Positions 49,668 to 63,329 of a stretch of DNA of 64,000 nucleotides are shown here, piece after piece. The stretch comes from Chrysoperla carnea. Its lineage: Eukaryota; Arthropoda; Insecta; Neuroptera; Chrysopidae. The notes under the pieces were generated by a model that was not told where the DNA came from, did not search any database, and worked only from the letters and a program-made list of their open reading frames with translations. A program made the position numbers and the translations under genes. Positions within the stretch are counted from its first letter, which is position 1. Each line of letters begins with the position of its first letter. The stretch spans positions 63,404,181 through 63,468,180 of the forward strand of contig NC_058340.1 of assembly GCF_905475395.1 (NCBI RefSeq), read 5' to 3'.

Positions 49668-52600
49668 AGCAAATGATTTTTTAATTTTGTAAGATATTTC
49701 TCTAACGATGATTTATCTTAATGTGTGAACATTAAAGTTAATAATAATTTATTTCTAAATTAATACCTTTTTAAAGTAAAAAAAATTATTTTATAAATTA
49801 ACGGTACATATTTAATTTTTGTAAAGAATAACCAAGGAATTTCCTTTAATTAATTTTTTGTTGGAAATCATTCATAGAATAGATAACATTACTTAAATTT
49901 ATATTAACTTTGAATTATCAGGTATTGTTTTCTTTGAGTTCTCTTTCAAAAATTCCAAAAGTTACAAACTGTTCTAGAAAATTTCGTTTCTTAGGAAAAC
50001 TTCCCCCGCGCATGCCAGTAGGAGAGGAAACACAATAAACCAATGAGCTAAGACATTTTGAACTATTTACCCATATATTTTCCGTTATAGAAAACTAAAA
50101 CGTGAAGTACTACTTTGTGTTCTTCGGCTTCCTATCGCTTCCACCAATTTGTTAAAAAAATCTTGAATCGTACCAAAGGATGAAAAAAAGTCGAAAAGTG
50201 GAGCAAACACTTGAACGTTATAGTTCATATTGGTATGATGATCGTAAAATTTATTATTTAAAGACTTCTAATACATAAAAAAATGAGAAAATGGCTTTTT
50301 ACGAGATAATAATGAAAGAAAATTTTATTGGAAAGAACTTATTGAACATTTCTAGTGAAAAATAAGTCTGAATAAAAAAAAATTCATCATGTGTGAAAAA
50401 ATTCAATCAAAAATTCATCATTCGTAATCTGAAATATGTCCTGTGGCTAAAAAGTTTTGTATTTTCATTAACAAATAACAAAAAAATAACCTACGGACCG
50501 TAATAAAGTACCCAGAATAGTATAATATATATTTTGTACTTAGACAATAATAAATCTTCATTTAAAGCCATTTCGTTTGTTTCCACTATAGTTAAGCGAA
50601 GGTAATATGTTTGGTTTTTATTTTAACACAATATTTATTTTTTTTAGAACGTTTATAAACACCCATTTAAAAGGTAAATATTAGAAAATATAGTGGTTTC
50701 TACCTCGACGAACTAAACATTAAACAATAAATCTTCTAAAACGAAAAGAGAAATAAATATGAAATATTTTTACTAATTTTTGGTTTAATATTTGTCATGA
50801 TATTTGATAATTTGTAATAATTTTTCTTTCTGTGGAAATATAACATAATTTTAACAAAATTTTAATAATATTCGAAATTAGATTTGTAATAAGTTTCTTT
50901 AGAATTTCACTTGAATTTTCATAACGTCACAGGAAATTCTAGTGTACTATAACTGATTTGTCTCGAAACACTTAAAGAAAATACTTTTTAACACGCTTTT
51001 ATTAGCTTCATACGTATGTTAGTATGTTAGTATGTAACGAAAACTTTGAACATGATTTTGATCCCCTTCAAAACGTCGGATTTACTCGAAATTTGACATA
51101 CTTATCAAGGACCGATAACAATACAATAATTTAATTTATTTGATTATTCTGATCAGGATTTTAAGAAAAAACGATTTCCATATCTGAAAATATATACATT
51201 TATTTGCGCTCCCACCATATTTATACTGATTTTTTGATGAATAAGTGTAAAAAACTAAAAAATACAAAATAATTTATAGTTTAAAATACTAAAAAACACG
51301 CTTTTGTAAATAAAAGGTAGAAAATAATTTTTTTAAATTCAAAAAAATCATTTTATCGTATAAAAGCGTGGCTTTAGGAAGAAATCTTTTTACACTTAAC
51401 GACCTTAACGTTTAAATAAAAAACCATAGTAAAATAAAAATAGTGATAAAAATTAGTTTAAATGGCCTTATAAGAGAAAAATTCTTTATACAACATGTAA
51501 ACAAATAAATAAAAAAATTCTTATTTGAATCATCTAAGAAATAATTAATTATAATTCTTTTTTTTTTTTTTATATTATAATACTTAGAAAATCTAAAAGA
51601 TATTTATCCACATAATAAATTTTAAAATTAATATTATCAAAGATATTTTTTTACAATAAATGTTGTTAATTAAATTAGAAAAAAAATAATATCAAATTAT
51701 TTTTATATAATAATTATGATATGTACAAGATGCCCCAGAATTGACGTACAAATTTTAATGAGCATTCTCTTAAATCACAACCTCTAAATAATTTTATATT
51801 AATTTATTTTTTAATGCACTAGCTAATTATAAATAGTATTATTACCTGATTATTGAATGATTTCACCATATTTATATCACAAATTTATTTAATTTACTAA
51901 GTACGACTTAGTTATATTAAACTAACGAAAGTACAAGAATAGGCTCGAAAAATAAGTTATTACTTTTTTGTTTATAACTGTGATGAGACAAATTCTCACA
52001 ACTTCTGAAGCAATTGAAAAAGATTTATTTTTAAAACTTTAGTAAATAAGTTGGAAAAAGTCAACGTTGATGAGCAGTATAGGAGAGTGTGCTGCGTTGT
52101 AGGATTGCCAGATTTACTGCACGAATTCAGCTACTATTTTGATAATTATATTTTCTCTTTTTCTAAAATAACGCGTCCTCTCTTACTTCTATAGAAATAA
52201 TGATCTGATGTTAAAGAACAGCCTGTATATAATATATATTTTTCTAATTAATACATCTAGCACGTTTAATGAATAAATTTTGAAATTTTTTAATTAAGTA
52301 TAAAATAATAATAATAATATCAAATATAATACCTACTTATTTATTTTTTTGTCGCTTTTTACAAATTCTTTTTAATTATTTTCTATATGTAATTTTAATA
52401 TATGATTATGAAGTAATTTTTATAGTTTCTTTAACCCTATTTTTTTTTCTCTTTTTGTTATTAGACAAATATAGAAAAATGAAATAGAAAATGGATCGGA
52501 AATAATTTCTATTTTTTTTTTACTTTTACTACCTTGTACAAGATTCCAAAAAAAATTCGGCTTCGACTGTTTCGAGTTTAATTAATGGATTTAAGAAAAC

Positions 52601-53896
52601 GCGTTTACTTGACTGTTGATGATCTTATAACAAGTAAATGTATCTTGAGTCAACGATCTCAATACTTAATTCAAGAAATAAGTATTTGACTTCTTAAAAG
52701 TTTCGGCGTAACTTCTGTTTATAATTTGTCTGTGGTAATTTAAAAATTGCTCTTAAGACTGAAAATATACATCAAGTGAGATACATGAAAAACTGACCAA
52801 AATAGCCTTTAATGCATATTTTTTAGTTTAATTTAAATATTTGTTAATTATACAAATATGTAATAATTATTTATAACAATAATAATAAAAGCAATATGTA
52901 TATATTTACTTAAAAAATTATTAATAGTTTAATATTAAATAATGAATTATTTGTTAAACAAATTTTTTTAAAAGACCATTTTTCTCTACTGATAATATAC
53001 TCACTTTTGTTACAAATAAATATTTTGATATATTTTTTAATATTTGTTTTTAAGAAACATTTACTCTATTTGTAGTATAAACTCTAATTTGATTTAACGA
53101 AAAAAGAAACGTTTAAACGAAATCAAAATTAATTATTTGTATTACAATAATTTCTTTATATTTAGTTAAATAATGGATTTTTTTTAAGAATTTGGTAATA
53201 CCTGTTATCATATTAATTCAAAAAATGGGAATTTGGGGAGCCAAAAATTTAATCCGAATAAATTTCCGATGGGCCTTTTCAAATTAATCTAAATCATGTT
53301 GGATCAAAAGGTTGTGAAGATTTTGAAGCACTTGTAACGTTCTGTGTTGTGCTTTGACAATTCAGATTTGTCCGCTCTCAAATCTGGTAGTAAATGGGCT
53401 TGAGATTTGTTAGACTGGAACTTATGTTGATTGCAATATAATTATATTTATGTATAAAGATTGGATATAAAGATATGGGAAGATTTGTCGGTAAACAAAT
53501 CATGACAGTATAGCTGCCCAACTCAGAATTATCTGTTTTGGAGACAAGCTCGTAAATGTATAAATAGTTTAAGAATAATTTTCTGCTTAAAAGATTTGAG
53601 CTTGCCAGTATAGGGAAGTTATTGCAATCGTTAGGAAAATCCAAAGCGAAATCTTCTCGATTTTTTGTGTATGAAAAATGATACCGATTTCGGATTTGAA
53701 CCAATTGTTGCGTACGTAATAATATCAAAATACGCTGAATAGACTGACAAAAGTAGCGCTTCAAAATGGGGGCGTTAAGCAGAGGAGTAAAGTAAAACTT
53801 GAAAATTTTCTGTTTATATAAAATTGTAAATAATATATTAAAATATTTACGATAATTGATTTTATGCAAATTTGTATAACATTAAACAAAAATTTT
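49668..53896. other. 4.2 kb AT-rich DNA, no gene
   Basis: 51010-51120 (TATGTTAGTATGTTAGTATG then AACTTTGAACATGATTTTGATCC) resembles the start of a common insect interspersed repeat. The minus-strand frame 53378-53869 (163 codons) has no recognisable domain and is more likely chance or a worn repeat. Confidence 0.35.
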
Positions 53897-53975
53897 TCCC
53901 CCAATTACCGGCTTTTGATCTCAGTACCTCATGCATAGAAAGCGAGTATTTAACCTCTAAACTTCACATCTTTGT
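53897..53975 (-). repeat. degraded tRNA-derived SINE head
   Basis: The minus strand reads GTTTAGAGGTTAAATACTCG then CTTTCTATGCATGAGGTAC and GAGATCAAAAGCCGG. The layout matches D-arm/A box, anticodon arm and T-arm/B box of a tRNA, but the B box is worn and no acceptor stem pairs. Confidence 0.4.
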
Positions 53976-54069
53976 ACAAAACTAAAAAAAAAATAAATAT
54001 TTATTGAGATAATCCTTTACATACTATAAAATTTGCACCTAATTAGCGCCAACGTGGGTAAACAGTGAT

Positions 54070-54455
54070 GTTTTCAAAAAAATGTTTACAACAAAAATTG
54101 TTAATTTCTTTATAAGGAACATTTTTTATATTTAAACTTTTGTTCTATCTCTAACGGTTTACAAAATGGGTAAACCGACCCAAGACCCAATTGACCTATA
54201 TTGCTAATTTACGAACTCGGCCTCTCTCTTTACGTATTGAGTACGCTATAAAAATTTCATCTTGAAATCTATTTTCATTTTTGAGTTATCGTGTTGACAG
54301 ACAGACGGATAGACGGACAGACAAAAGGAAATGGGCTAATTAGGTAATTCTATGATCACCTATAGGAATTTTTTTTTCGTAGCATTAATATTTTTAAGCG
54401 TTAAAAACTTGGGACTCAACTTAATATACTATGTATATTTCATATATACATGGTC
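54070..54455 (+). repeat. interspersed repeat with (GACA)n motif, copy 2
   Basis: Same orientation and blocks as 41035-41420; here the run is GACAGACAGACGGATAGACG. Ends with a hairpin around ACTATGTATATTTCATATATACATGG. Confidence 0.8.
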
Positions 54456-54853
54456 TAATATGTATTTATTCATATAATACTTAACTTATTTAAAATTAAA
54501 TCATATAGAATTATTTATGTTATTATAATAATTTTGTGGTAATTTAAAAATTATGAATAAAGTAAGTAAATAAACGATTACATATTATTATTATGATTAT
54601 TACTTAAATATATTTTTACAGTGGTTTTTTATATAGTTTTTAATTCAACACATTTAATTTAGGTTTATATCTTCCTTTAAATATATTATTAAAATAAATA
54701 ATAATATACATACACAATATTTAAAACAGTTTAATTAATTGATTCATCCTGAACGCTGTATGCTATGCTATAGCTGAGTTGAACTGGCTGCAATAATACT
54801 TATTATTATTATAACTTTGAATTACGCAAACCTATCTAGTAGAGTGAAATTAC
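54456..54853. other. AT-rich spacer
   Basis: Nothing recognised. Confidence 0.3.
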
Positions 54854-54857
54854 GCCT

Positions 54858-56851
54858 TGTGTATGGATTAAAAGTTCGAGCAACGAAACTTTGGGGTTTT
54901 TCTTTTCACATCAAAATAAGTATTTTTTGAAATTTTTTACTTTCCCGGAGTGGTGCAACATGTTTAAAAAACAAAATGGCGTCAAAAATGAAATTTTTTT
55001 CAGAAATTTTATCATTTTTATTTTATATTCGCAAAAGGAGGCATCGGTGCATATCCAAATTTGGTAGGTTTGTAGTACATGTTAAGAACTACTCCTCATA
55101 ATTTTTTGGTGGGGTTTCGTCCCTTCCCCTCCCAGTTATATATATATGTATACATACATATGGTAAAACAGTTCATTTGACTATAACTTGAAAAATATTC
55201 GATTGATTTTAATGAAACTAATATCAATGGTAGGTTTTATTACTTACAACTTTCGGTTAAAATTTTAGCGAAATCCGTTAAATAGTTCGGCCAAAATTTC
55301 CAATTTAGGGAATTGTTTAAAATGGCTGCCATTTTATGCCATTTTGTCCTACGAGGTTAAATTTTTTTTTAAATTGTAGCATTTTTAATTATCTTTCGAT
55401 TTTATAATAAGTGACTTACCCGTAAAATGACTCCTTGATCCATATTTTTGCGAAAAACGGAAAATTTAGCACTTTCTGGAAATAATTGTTTGGGGGGTGT
55501 ATGGACTGGCTTTGGGGGGTGTTTTTTGCTTTGGCATGAGAAAACTATTTTTAAGAGAGGTCTTTATGGTTTAAAGCAAAATTTTTAAGTTTTAACCCCC
55601 GCGCTGTAAGGGGGAAGGGGTGTATGAAATAAATGTGTCTTAAAAGATTTTAAAAAGAGGTCAAAATAGTTTAAAATGCTAAAATAACCCAAAATTTTAG
55701 ATGCTTTTATTAATATAGCACTTTTTACAACATCCACCCCTTCCCCTCCCGCTTTCATATTTTTTGCAAATTCAAAATTTTTATGACGTATAAAGGGGTT
55801 TTGGGGGTCGCTGATCTCGAACTTTTGGCCCAAATAAGTACACCCCCTAAAAATATTACAATTGTTTTTGATAATCTATTGCAAAATTCGAGATCAGCGA
55901 CCCCAAAAACCCCTTTATACGTCATAAAAATTTTGAATTTGCAAAAAATATGAAAGCGGGAGGGGAAGGGGTGGATGTTGTAAAAAGTGCTATATTAATA
56001 AAAGCATCTAAAATTTTGGGTTATTTTAGCATTTTAAACTATTTTGACCTCTTTTTAAAATCTTTTAAGACACATTTATTTCATACACCCCTTCCCCCTT
56101 ACAGCGCGGGGGTTAAAACTTAAAAATTTTGCTTTAAACCATAAAGACCTCTTTTAAAAATAGTTTTCTCATGCCAAAGCAAAAAACACCCCCCAAAGCC
56201 AGTCCATACACCCCCCAAACAATTATTTCCAGAAAGTGCTAAATTTTCCGTTTTTCGCAAAAATATGGATCAAGGAGTCATTTTACGGGTAAGCCACTTA
56301 TTATAAAATCGAAAGATAATAAAAAATGCTACAATTTAAAAAAAAAATTAACCTCGTAGGACAAAATGGCATAAAATGGCAGCCATTTTAAACAATTCCC
56401 TAAATTGGAAATTTTGGCCGAACTATTCACCGGATTTCGCTAAAATTTTAACCGAAAGTTGTAAGTAATAAAACCTACTATTGATATTAGTTTCATTAAA
56501 ATCAATCGAATATTTTTCAAGTTATAGTCAAATGAACTGTTTTACCATATGTATGTATACATATATATATAACTGGGAGGGGAAGGGACGAAACCCCACC
56601 AAAAAATTATGAGGAGTAGTTCTTAACATGTACTACAAACCTACCAAATTTGGATATGCACCGATGCCTCCTTTTGCGAATATAAAATAAAAATGATAAA
56701 ATTTCTGAAAAAAATTTCATTTTTGACGCCATTTTGTTTTTTAAACATGTTGCACCACTCCGGGAAAGTAAAAAATTTCAAAAAATACTTATTTTGATGT
56801 GAAAAGAAAAACCCCAAAGTTTCGTTGCTCGAACTTTTAATCCATATAACA
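54858..56851. mobile_element. 2-kb near-perfect palindrome (long inverted-repeat element)
   Basis: Arms 54862-55826 and 55882-56846 pair base for base (each position x pairs with about 111708 minus x) with no net insertion and a ~55-base loop. A dozen or so mismatches by eye, about 98-99% identity. Possible ends are TGTGTATGG and CCATATAACA with a 4-bp duplication GCCT (54854-54857, 56852-56855), an inference. The arms hold conspicuous G/C runs (CCCCTTCCCCTCCC, GGGGGGTGTATGG). No long reading frame. Confidence 0.85.
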
Positions 56852-56855
56852 GCCT

Positions 56856-58636
56856 TTTTTTGCTTAGATTTACTCCAGTAATCAGACAAATATTTATTAT
56901 TATACACTTATTACACTTAAAGTGTGAATACGTAAATAATAATTTTATTTATGCCTGATTTTATATTTCTTATTTATATATATTTTATTATTACATACTG
57001 GAAAATTACTGACTGAGAAATATGAAAATAGATATCGCAAAATTTAAGTGTTAAAAATTTTAGGTGAATGCTTCATTATCTTTCAATTGAGCCGAATTAT
57101 TTGTTTAGATTTATATAAAAAAATATAATACAGAAGTATAATCTCGAATTTCAAATTTGAAGGGAAATCTTAAAAATTTGAGTCAACGAGTTTTCGACTT
57201 AGCGAAAACATTTATTTTGGACTAAAAAAAGCTATTATTTTGACCTATACTCAAGGGCCACAATAATTTTCTAACTCAAAAGCCAAAGTAATCCGGTTTT
57301 TTTTGTTTTTTTTTTTTTTTTTGAATTTTCGTTCCTGTAAAGAAACAAGTTATCTTTTAAATCCCGCTAAACAAAGTGAACCAGGAACAATTTTTTTTTA
57401 CAAATACAATTCTTGTTTTAAAGACGTTCGTCTTGGAAGAACGTCTTGGCAGAACGACGGATGTAAAAACACGTTTATTTTTTACATGTACTTACATACT
57501 TTTTCAGTCTACACATCTAACTTAAATATCAAAATCTTCTTATTGCTAATAACGACTATCGGTAATAACGACGAAAATTTTGGTCTCTTTAATGTCATTA
57601 TAACATTATATCAATTTTGACCGCAATTGAACAAAAAAAAAAATTGATTTTGTTCTACACTTAACAAAACAAGGGGTCCGGTATCCGATATCTTAAAAAT
57701 TAGCATCTTAATACGTTTTTTCGAGCGTCTAACAAACTGTTTTTTGCATACCTCATTCAAATATCTTACTGAATATCGTCTTCGATTAAATACAGTCTCG
57801 ATAATCATCTCTCATCATACTGGGATTGTTTGTGCAAAAACAACATTGTAATGTATTTATTTAAGCAAGACTGTACACACTGCATTATACAAGTGCTATT
57901 GTGATGCTATTGTGTTTTTAGAATCATAATAATGAATCATATTAAATGTGTATACAAACAAACAATATCATTTTTGATTGGAAGAGAGCGTGTAAAGAGC
58001 AAGTGGGCGAAAAATTACGTTTTCGACCATTTAAAAACCTTACTGAAATCAATTTTAAATAGAAGTATCCAGTTGACTATTCTCTAATTTCCCGCCCATC
58101 TCAATGAACTCATATATTAAAATTCAATTCGATATATTATATTAGATTTGTATATTAAAAACATTGATGTGTCTCTAACCGTGTATATTTTATACATGAT
58201 ATGTTAGGGAATTTATATACAATTTAGTATGTTTGTATATGATTTGATTTATCTGACATAACATATCTGTTCTGTCGATGTCATTATATTATCATTTTAT
58301 ATTATTAAGGTACTAGTACATGTCAAACATTTTATGTTATTTTTATTATTAATAATAATAATATATATATATTTGATATCGATAATATAATAATATTGTG
58401 TAAATTATTTAATAAATGTTTGTATAGAAAATATTTTACAAAATCGTGATTTTATATATTGATTGATAGATATAGATATCCTCAAATTTCATAGACCCAT
58501 TGTTTCTATTATCAATGATTGTGTCGTTGCACCTTGATAAAATTACCATAAAATCAGATGGTAATTTTAGAGAGATGATAATTTAAAAGTTTCCAATAGC
58601 AAAAAATATTGATTTTATTATTATCATTATAATATA
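56856..58636. other. AT-rich DNA, no gene
   Basis: A small 8-bp hairpin AGACGTTC...GAACGTCT lies at 57421-57445. The open frame 57303-57620 begins with a T-run and shows no motif. Confidence 0.35.
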
Positions 58637-58917
58637 GGGTAGTCCAAGTTAGGTTGGATTAGGTTATATTGGCTGTCCACGATGGATACACTTGTGATCC
58701 CATATATGTGTTTTATCACCTTTTTCGCTGATAATTTCATTTGTCAGCTCCTTAATTCCAGAGGCTGCACCTCCTTCATGCATAAACCATGCACTACTCC
58801 AGGCCATAACTTAAATTAATTTTGGTTGTGACGGCGGGAGTCGAACCCGCTATCCTAGACATACCGCGAACGGTATTGGTTACGCCTTATCCAACTGAGC
58901 TTCTTGGATTGTCCAAG
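58637..58917 (-). mobile_element. tRNA-derived SINE
   Basis: On the minus strand, from ~58917: AAGCTCAGTTGGATAAGGCG (A box and D-arm), an anticodon-arm-like part, then GCGGGTTCGACTCCCGC, a perfect T-arm with B box. A non-tRNA body of ~190 bases follows, ending in an (ATAATA)-rich tail near 58610-58636. The acceptor strands do not pair and there is extra sequence in the anticodon region, so it is not a functional tRNA gene. Good A and B boxes suggest a fairly young copy. Confidence 0.75.
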
Positions 58918-60710
58918 GTTTCTTTAATTACGTTTTTATTCATTCCTGTACGAAATTTCTTGTAGGGGTAATTTTTGATTCATTTCTGCGTACTTGGATA
59001 AAATTTAGTTGAGGCATCAATCTTAAACCCTTGAAATTAATATTATATAATATGGTTTTATTTAAGTAATAACTCAAATAAATATTTATTTATTGATATC
59101 CGGAGGGCAATGTTATTAAAAATTAAATTATTCACTTCTGAATATATTAAAAAAATAAAAACTTAAAAGATTATAATCTGTTTATGTTGATCAATAATAT
59201 AATAAAATAAGTATAGGTAAATATTTAGTCATGAAACTAATGAGTTTCTTATTGATTTTTACTTTTTGTAGTACATTTAAATATTTTGTCCTCGCATTGA
59301 AAACACTGATTTTATCAGAATAATTCACAAAATATGAATGAAAATAATAATAATAATAAAAAAAAATTGTTGCTTAATATTTTTAATCTATAATTAAGTA
59401 TTTTTGTTTTGTCAGAATTTACAAGTGCATATCAAAATTTTTATATATTCGCGAATAATTTTAAATACTCATGTCATTCAAATTACCATTTATATGCGAT
59501 AAACAAATTTTGCTCGCTCCTTTTTCACTTTGCCATTTTTCGTTGAGTTTGAAATGAGATTGAAAAAAGATTTAATAATTTGCAAAATAAAAAAAAATAC
59601 TCTGAACAATCGGGAATATCCATGAAAATTTTAAGAGATAACAAAAAGTGAAATTAAAATTAAAATCGGCCAAAAAATATAAGCATTTTAAACTACGAAT
59701 TAGACAGGTAGCAGGCATAGAGATTCGACTTTTTGGCCTGCGACTTACCCCCAAAGAGTTGTTTAGGAAATGAGTAACCTTTCAATCGTACCAAAACTTT
59801 CCGAAAGTTGGCGATGTGAGTAGTGAAATTTTCCGAACTATTATGTTAATATGACTGTATTTTGAGTAGATTGTTGAAAATACCATCTTTCCAGCAAGTA
59901 TGTTACTGAAGAACGCAACTTTGAGAGAGTTTTTCTAATTTTCGGGGGGTTTCGAATGATTTTGCAAATTGTGTAAATTTTGTAGGAACGTGTGTTACAA
60001 CATATACTATCAAGCAAAATTGGTTTTGTGCGGTTTCCAAAACTTCAATGGTTTGGGAGTAAAATTGGGGGGATATAAGCCATGTTTGCCATAAGAACTC
60101 CATGATTGATTCTGTCTGATTTTCGTATGTAGTCTCTAAAAAAGCACACAGATTTCCCACAATTCATTATTCAAATATCTACTGAATATGCTTTATTTAA
60201 AAAAATGCGGTATTTTTCTAGATTCTATATCGTTTCAAAGATCAAATAAATTTTATAAAAATATTTGAAATAAGTGTTTTTTGTGTGTTTGCTCTTTCGA
60301 GGTTGACGAACTATTCATCGACAATAATCGACATTTTATAGGAATGTGTCTGTGTCTAGTAGTAGAAGAAGTATCTACACTATATAATATATGAAAAGTG
60401 AAAATACCATTTTCTTTATATTTATTTTAATCTAGAAAATACTTTAGATCGTTTGCATATTTATATTTTGATGGTTAAATTTACAGTACATTTTACAATT
60501 TACATGTAGATTATATGATAGATAAATTTTTTCTCTTGTTTGTTTTCTTCACTGCTGTAAAATGGAAACTATGAGAGAAGTTTCTCAGACTGTTATTTTA
60601 AGTTATTATATAGTTTCTCATTTCATAGATAAATATCTTTAAAAATAAAAGAAAATTTATAAACTATGTATATATGCATGGGATATATAACATAGTAGCT
60701 ATTTCATTTG
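58918..60710. other. AT-rich DNA, no certain gene
   Basis: The minus-strand frame 59903-60160 (85 codons) has a more protein-like composition than its neighbours but no recognisable motif or splice structure. Confidence 0.3.
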
Positions 60711-61690
60711 GGAAGGAAAAGTATGCCCCAATTTTAGTAGAATTCCATACTTGGTTTATCAAAATTGGATAAAATTTGAATGTGATAGAGAAAAATCAAA
60801 TTTTTTTGGATTCTGATGACCTCATAAAGTTAAAAAATTCGATTTTTTTGATAGGACAGGCAAATTTGATCCGATTTTATTGGATTTTTTTTGAAATCCA
60901 CTAATTTTGAGTCATTCTTTTTAGCAGCGATGTCAATTTTTCGCTAGCTATCACTTATATGCTTAAATCATGAACTAGGGCTCCACATTCTTGAAACCTA
61001 TTAGAGAAATGTTAATTTTGATATCAAATTTGAAAAGTATGTTCCAAATTTAGTAGGATTGGATAAATTGGATAGGATAGGATTGGATACTTGGTTCTTC
61101 AAAATTGGATAAAATTTGGATGTGATAGAGCAAAATTAAATTTTTTGAATTCTGATGACGTCATAAAGTTAAAAAATTTGATTTTTTGATAACATAGGCA
61201 AATTTGATCCGATCTTATTGGAATTTTTTTTGAAACCCACTAATTTTGGGTCATTTTTTTCAGGTGTGATGTCAATTTTTCACTACCTACCACTTATATG
61301 TTTAATTTCGGAATCAGGACTTCACATTATTGAAACCTATTCGATCTAGGTTAATTTTGATCACAAACTAAAAACTAAAATCCAACTAAACTTGTATGGC
61401 CCAAGTTTAGTAGGATTCCATACTTGGTTTATCAAAATTGGATAAAATTTGGATGTGATAGAGCAAAATTAAATATTTTGTATTCTGATGACGTCATTAA
61501 GTTAAAAAAATTCGTTTTTTTTGATAACACAGGCAAATTTGATCCGATCTTATTGGAATTTTTTTTGAAATCCACTAGTTTTAGGTCATTCTTTTCAGCA
61601 GTTATGTGAGCTTTTCGCTAGCTATCACTAATGTGCTGAATTTGAAAAGTATGACCCAAATTTAGTAGGATTACATACTTGTTTATCAAT
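60711..61690 (+). repeat. TGACGTCA tandem repeat, opposite orientation (three copies)
   Basis: Anchors TGACCTCA at 60817 (one base changed), TGACGTCA at 61156 and 61489 (periods 339 and 333). Same family as 27140-27975 but reversed: TTCTGATGACGTCATAAAGTT, CAAATTTGATCCGATCTTAT and CTCCACATTCTTGAAACCTA are the complements of blocks there. Copies are more diverged than in the 27-kb array. Confidence 0.88.
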
Positions 61691-62409
61691 ATATTAATAA
61701 TAATTTCAATTTTAACCCAATTTCGTTTGTATTCCTCTGCATTATCAACAAAATTTCGATTTTGGAGGTTAATCAGTTCCTTATGCAAAACACTCCAGTA
61801 TCATTTAGGAGATTAGTGAGTCATTTACAGATTAAAATTTAAAATTTCTTGAGAGTGCTCTATAAAATTGCAGTGTATTATTTTCCGATTAACAAAAAAA
61901 TTTTACGATATAAAATAGTATAATTTTTTTGAACAGATGCGTACACATAAACTTGTAAAAATGTAAAATTATTTTGCAATAACAAATCCATAAACTAGAT
62001 ATGAATAAATTTCATATTATGAATGAGAAATCATTTATCGTATTTTGTAATTATGTACCTATCTATGTATTAGAATAGTATACCTTATAATCCATTTTGA
62101 TAAATTAAATTTTGTTTATTAGACATTATGAAATATTCAATAATAATATTATTTGCATATTGGTTATTAATTTTTATTAATTCATTTAATATACAAATCA
62201 AACAGATTAAATTATTAACCTCATATATTTTATGATATTAAAAAATGATTTATTTCCAAATTTGTAACGATACCAAGGTCGATTTTAAAATTTACGCATC
62301 ATTGATTTAAATATTCCCACAGAATATGTATTCTACTCAGTAAATCTTAAAATGATTGAAAAATTAGATCTTGAAGACTTGTTCATGAGTTTCTGTTCTT
62401 TGAAAACAT
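61691..62409. other. AT-rich DNA
   Basis: Nothing recognised. Confidence 0.3.
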
Positions 62410-62735
62410 TTTCAGCTTTCATAAATTCATTTAAATACCACGGAAATCATAAATGAATCTGATGTTTAGAGTGTTCTAAAATGAAAGCTGACTGACCAGC
62501 CCTGTTCTAACACCTAACTGACTGACAATCATAACTGTTATTTATATGCAATATAGAATCTGTAATTTTCAGCTTTAGTAAATTCATTTTAGTACCACGT
62601 AAAACTACAACGTTTTCGATAGCATATGTCTAACCCCTGTTCTATCGTTCGCTTGACTGATAACAGTATGTGTGTGTCACAACTACTATAACCAAATCTC
62701 AAATGATAAGCTTTAGTAAATTCAGCGAATGTTTT
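62410..62735 (+). repeat. degenerate tandem repeat around TTCAGCTTTAGTAAATTCA
   Basis: TCAGCTTTCATAAATTCATTTAAATACCACG at 62412, TCAGCTTTAGTAAATTCATTTTAGTACCACG at 62570 and AAGCTTTAGTAAATTCAGCG at 62709. Between them CTGTTCTA.C and TGACTGA recur. Confidence 0.5.
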
Positions 62736-63007
62736 GATAAATATCAAAACTACGCAATAATTTTGCTGGTTTAATAAAGCTATTTTTATGAATAAAATTA
62801 CACCAAAACAGAATAGTAACATGCTGAGCTTTCATGATAAAATATTGCAAATTATATGATTATTAAATTCAACATAATTATAATTTGTAGTTCAAAAAAG
62901 TATAATTAAAAAAGCTTGATATAAAAACAGCAAGAACATTGAACCATTATCATCATATTCAAATTTTTACTGTTTCAACACACACACATTTTAAATTTTT
63001 CGGCATC

Positions 63008-63030
63008 TGTGTGTGTGTGTGTGTGTGTGT
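63008..63030 (+). repeat. (GT)n microsatellite
   Basis: An uninterrupted run of about eleven GT units. Confidence 0.95.
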
Positions 63031-63329
63031 ATTTTTGACTACCAATTCGAAATCAGTCAATTTCTGGAATGTCTAATCAAATAATTTTTTTTTTTCTTAA
63101 TAAGGTAGGATATTAATATAGTAATATATTATTTCCTTTTAATGGATTTAAGGTACATTTAAGAGTCGGCACTTGTTCAGTTATATAAAAACAGTCACAG
63201 TATTTTTTAATTAAAGTCAATAACATTCCTAATGATTCCGCGATTATTGCATTGGGAATTCATAATTTTAGAAATATCTTAAATAAATACATAATAAAAT
63301 GGTATAGTGGCAGTTATTTCAGCTGTGAT

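Noticed and set aside
53378-53869. 163-codon minus-strand frame
   Set aside because: Ile/Leu/Tyr/Asn-rich product of AT-rich DNA with no domain; no neighbouring exons.
58820-58917. tRNA gene on the minus strand
   Set aside because: A and B boxes are good, but the acceptor strands do not pair and the sequence continues into a SINE body.
59903-60160. 85-codon minus-strand frame with protein-like composition
   Set aside because: No family recognised and no acceptor, donor or promoter context; a protein search would decide.
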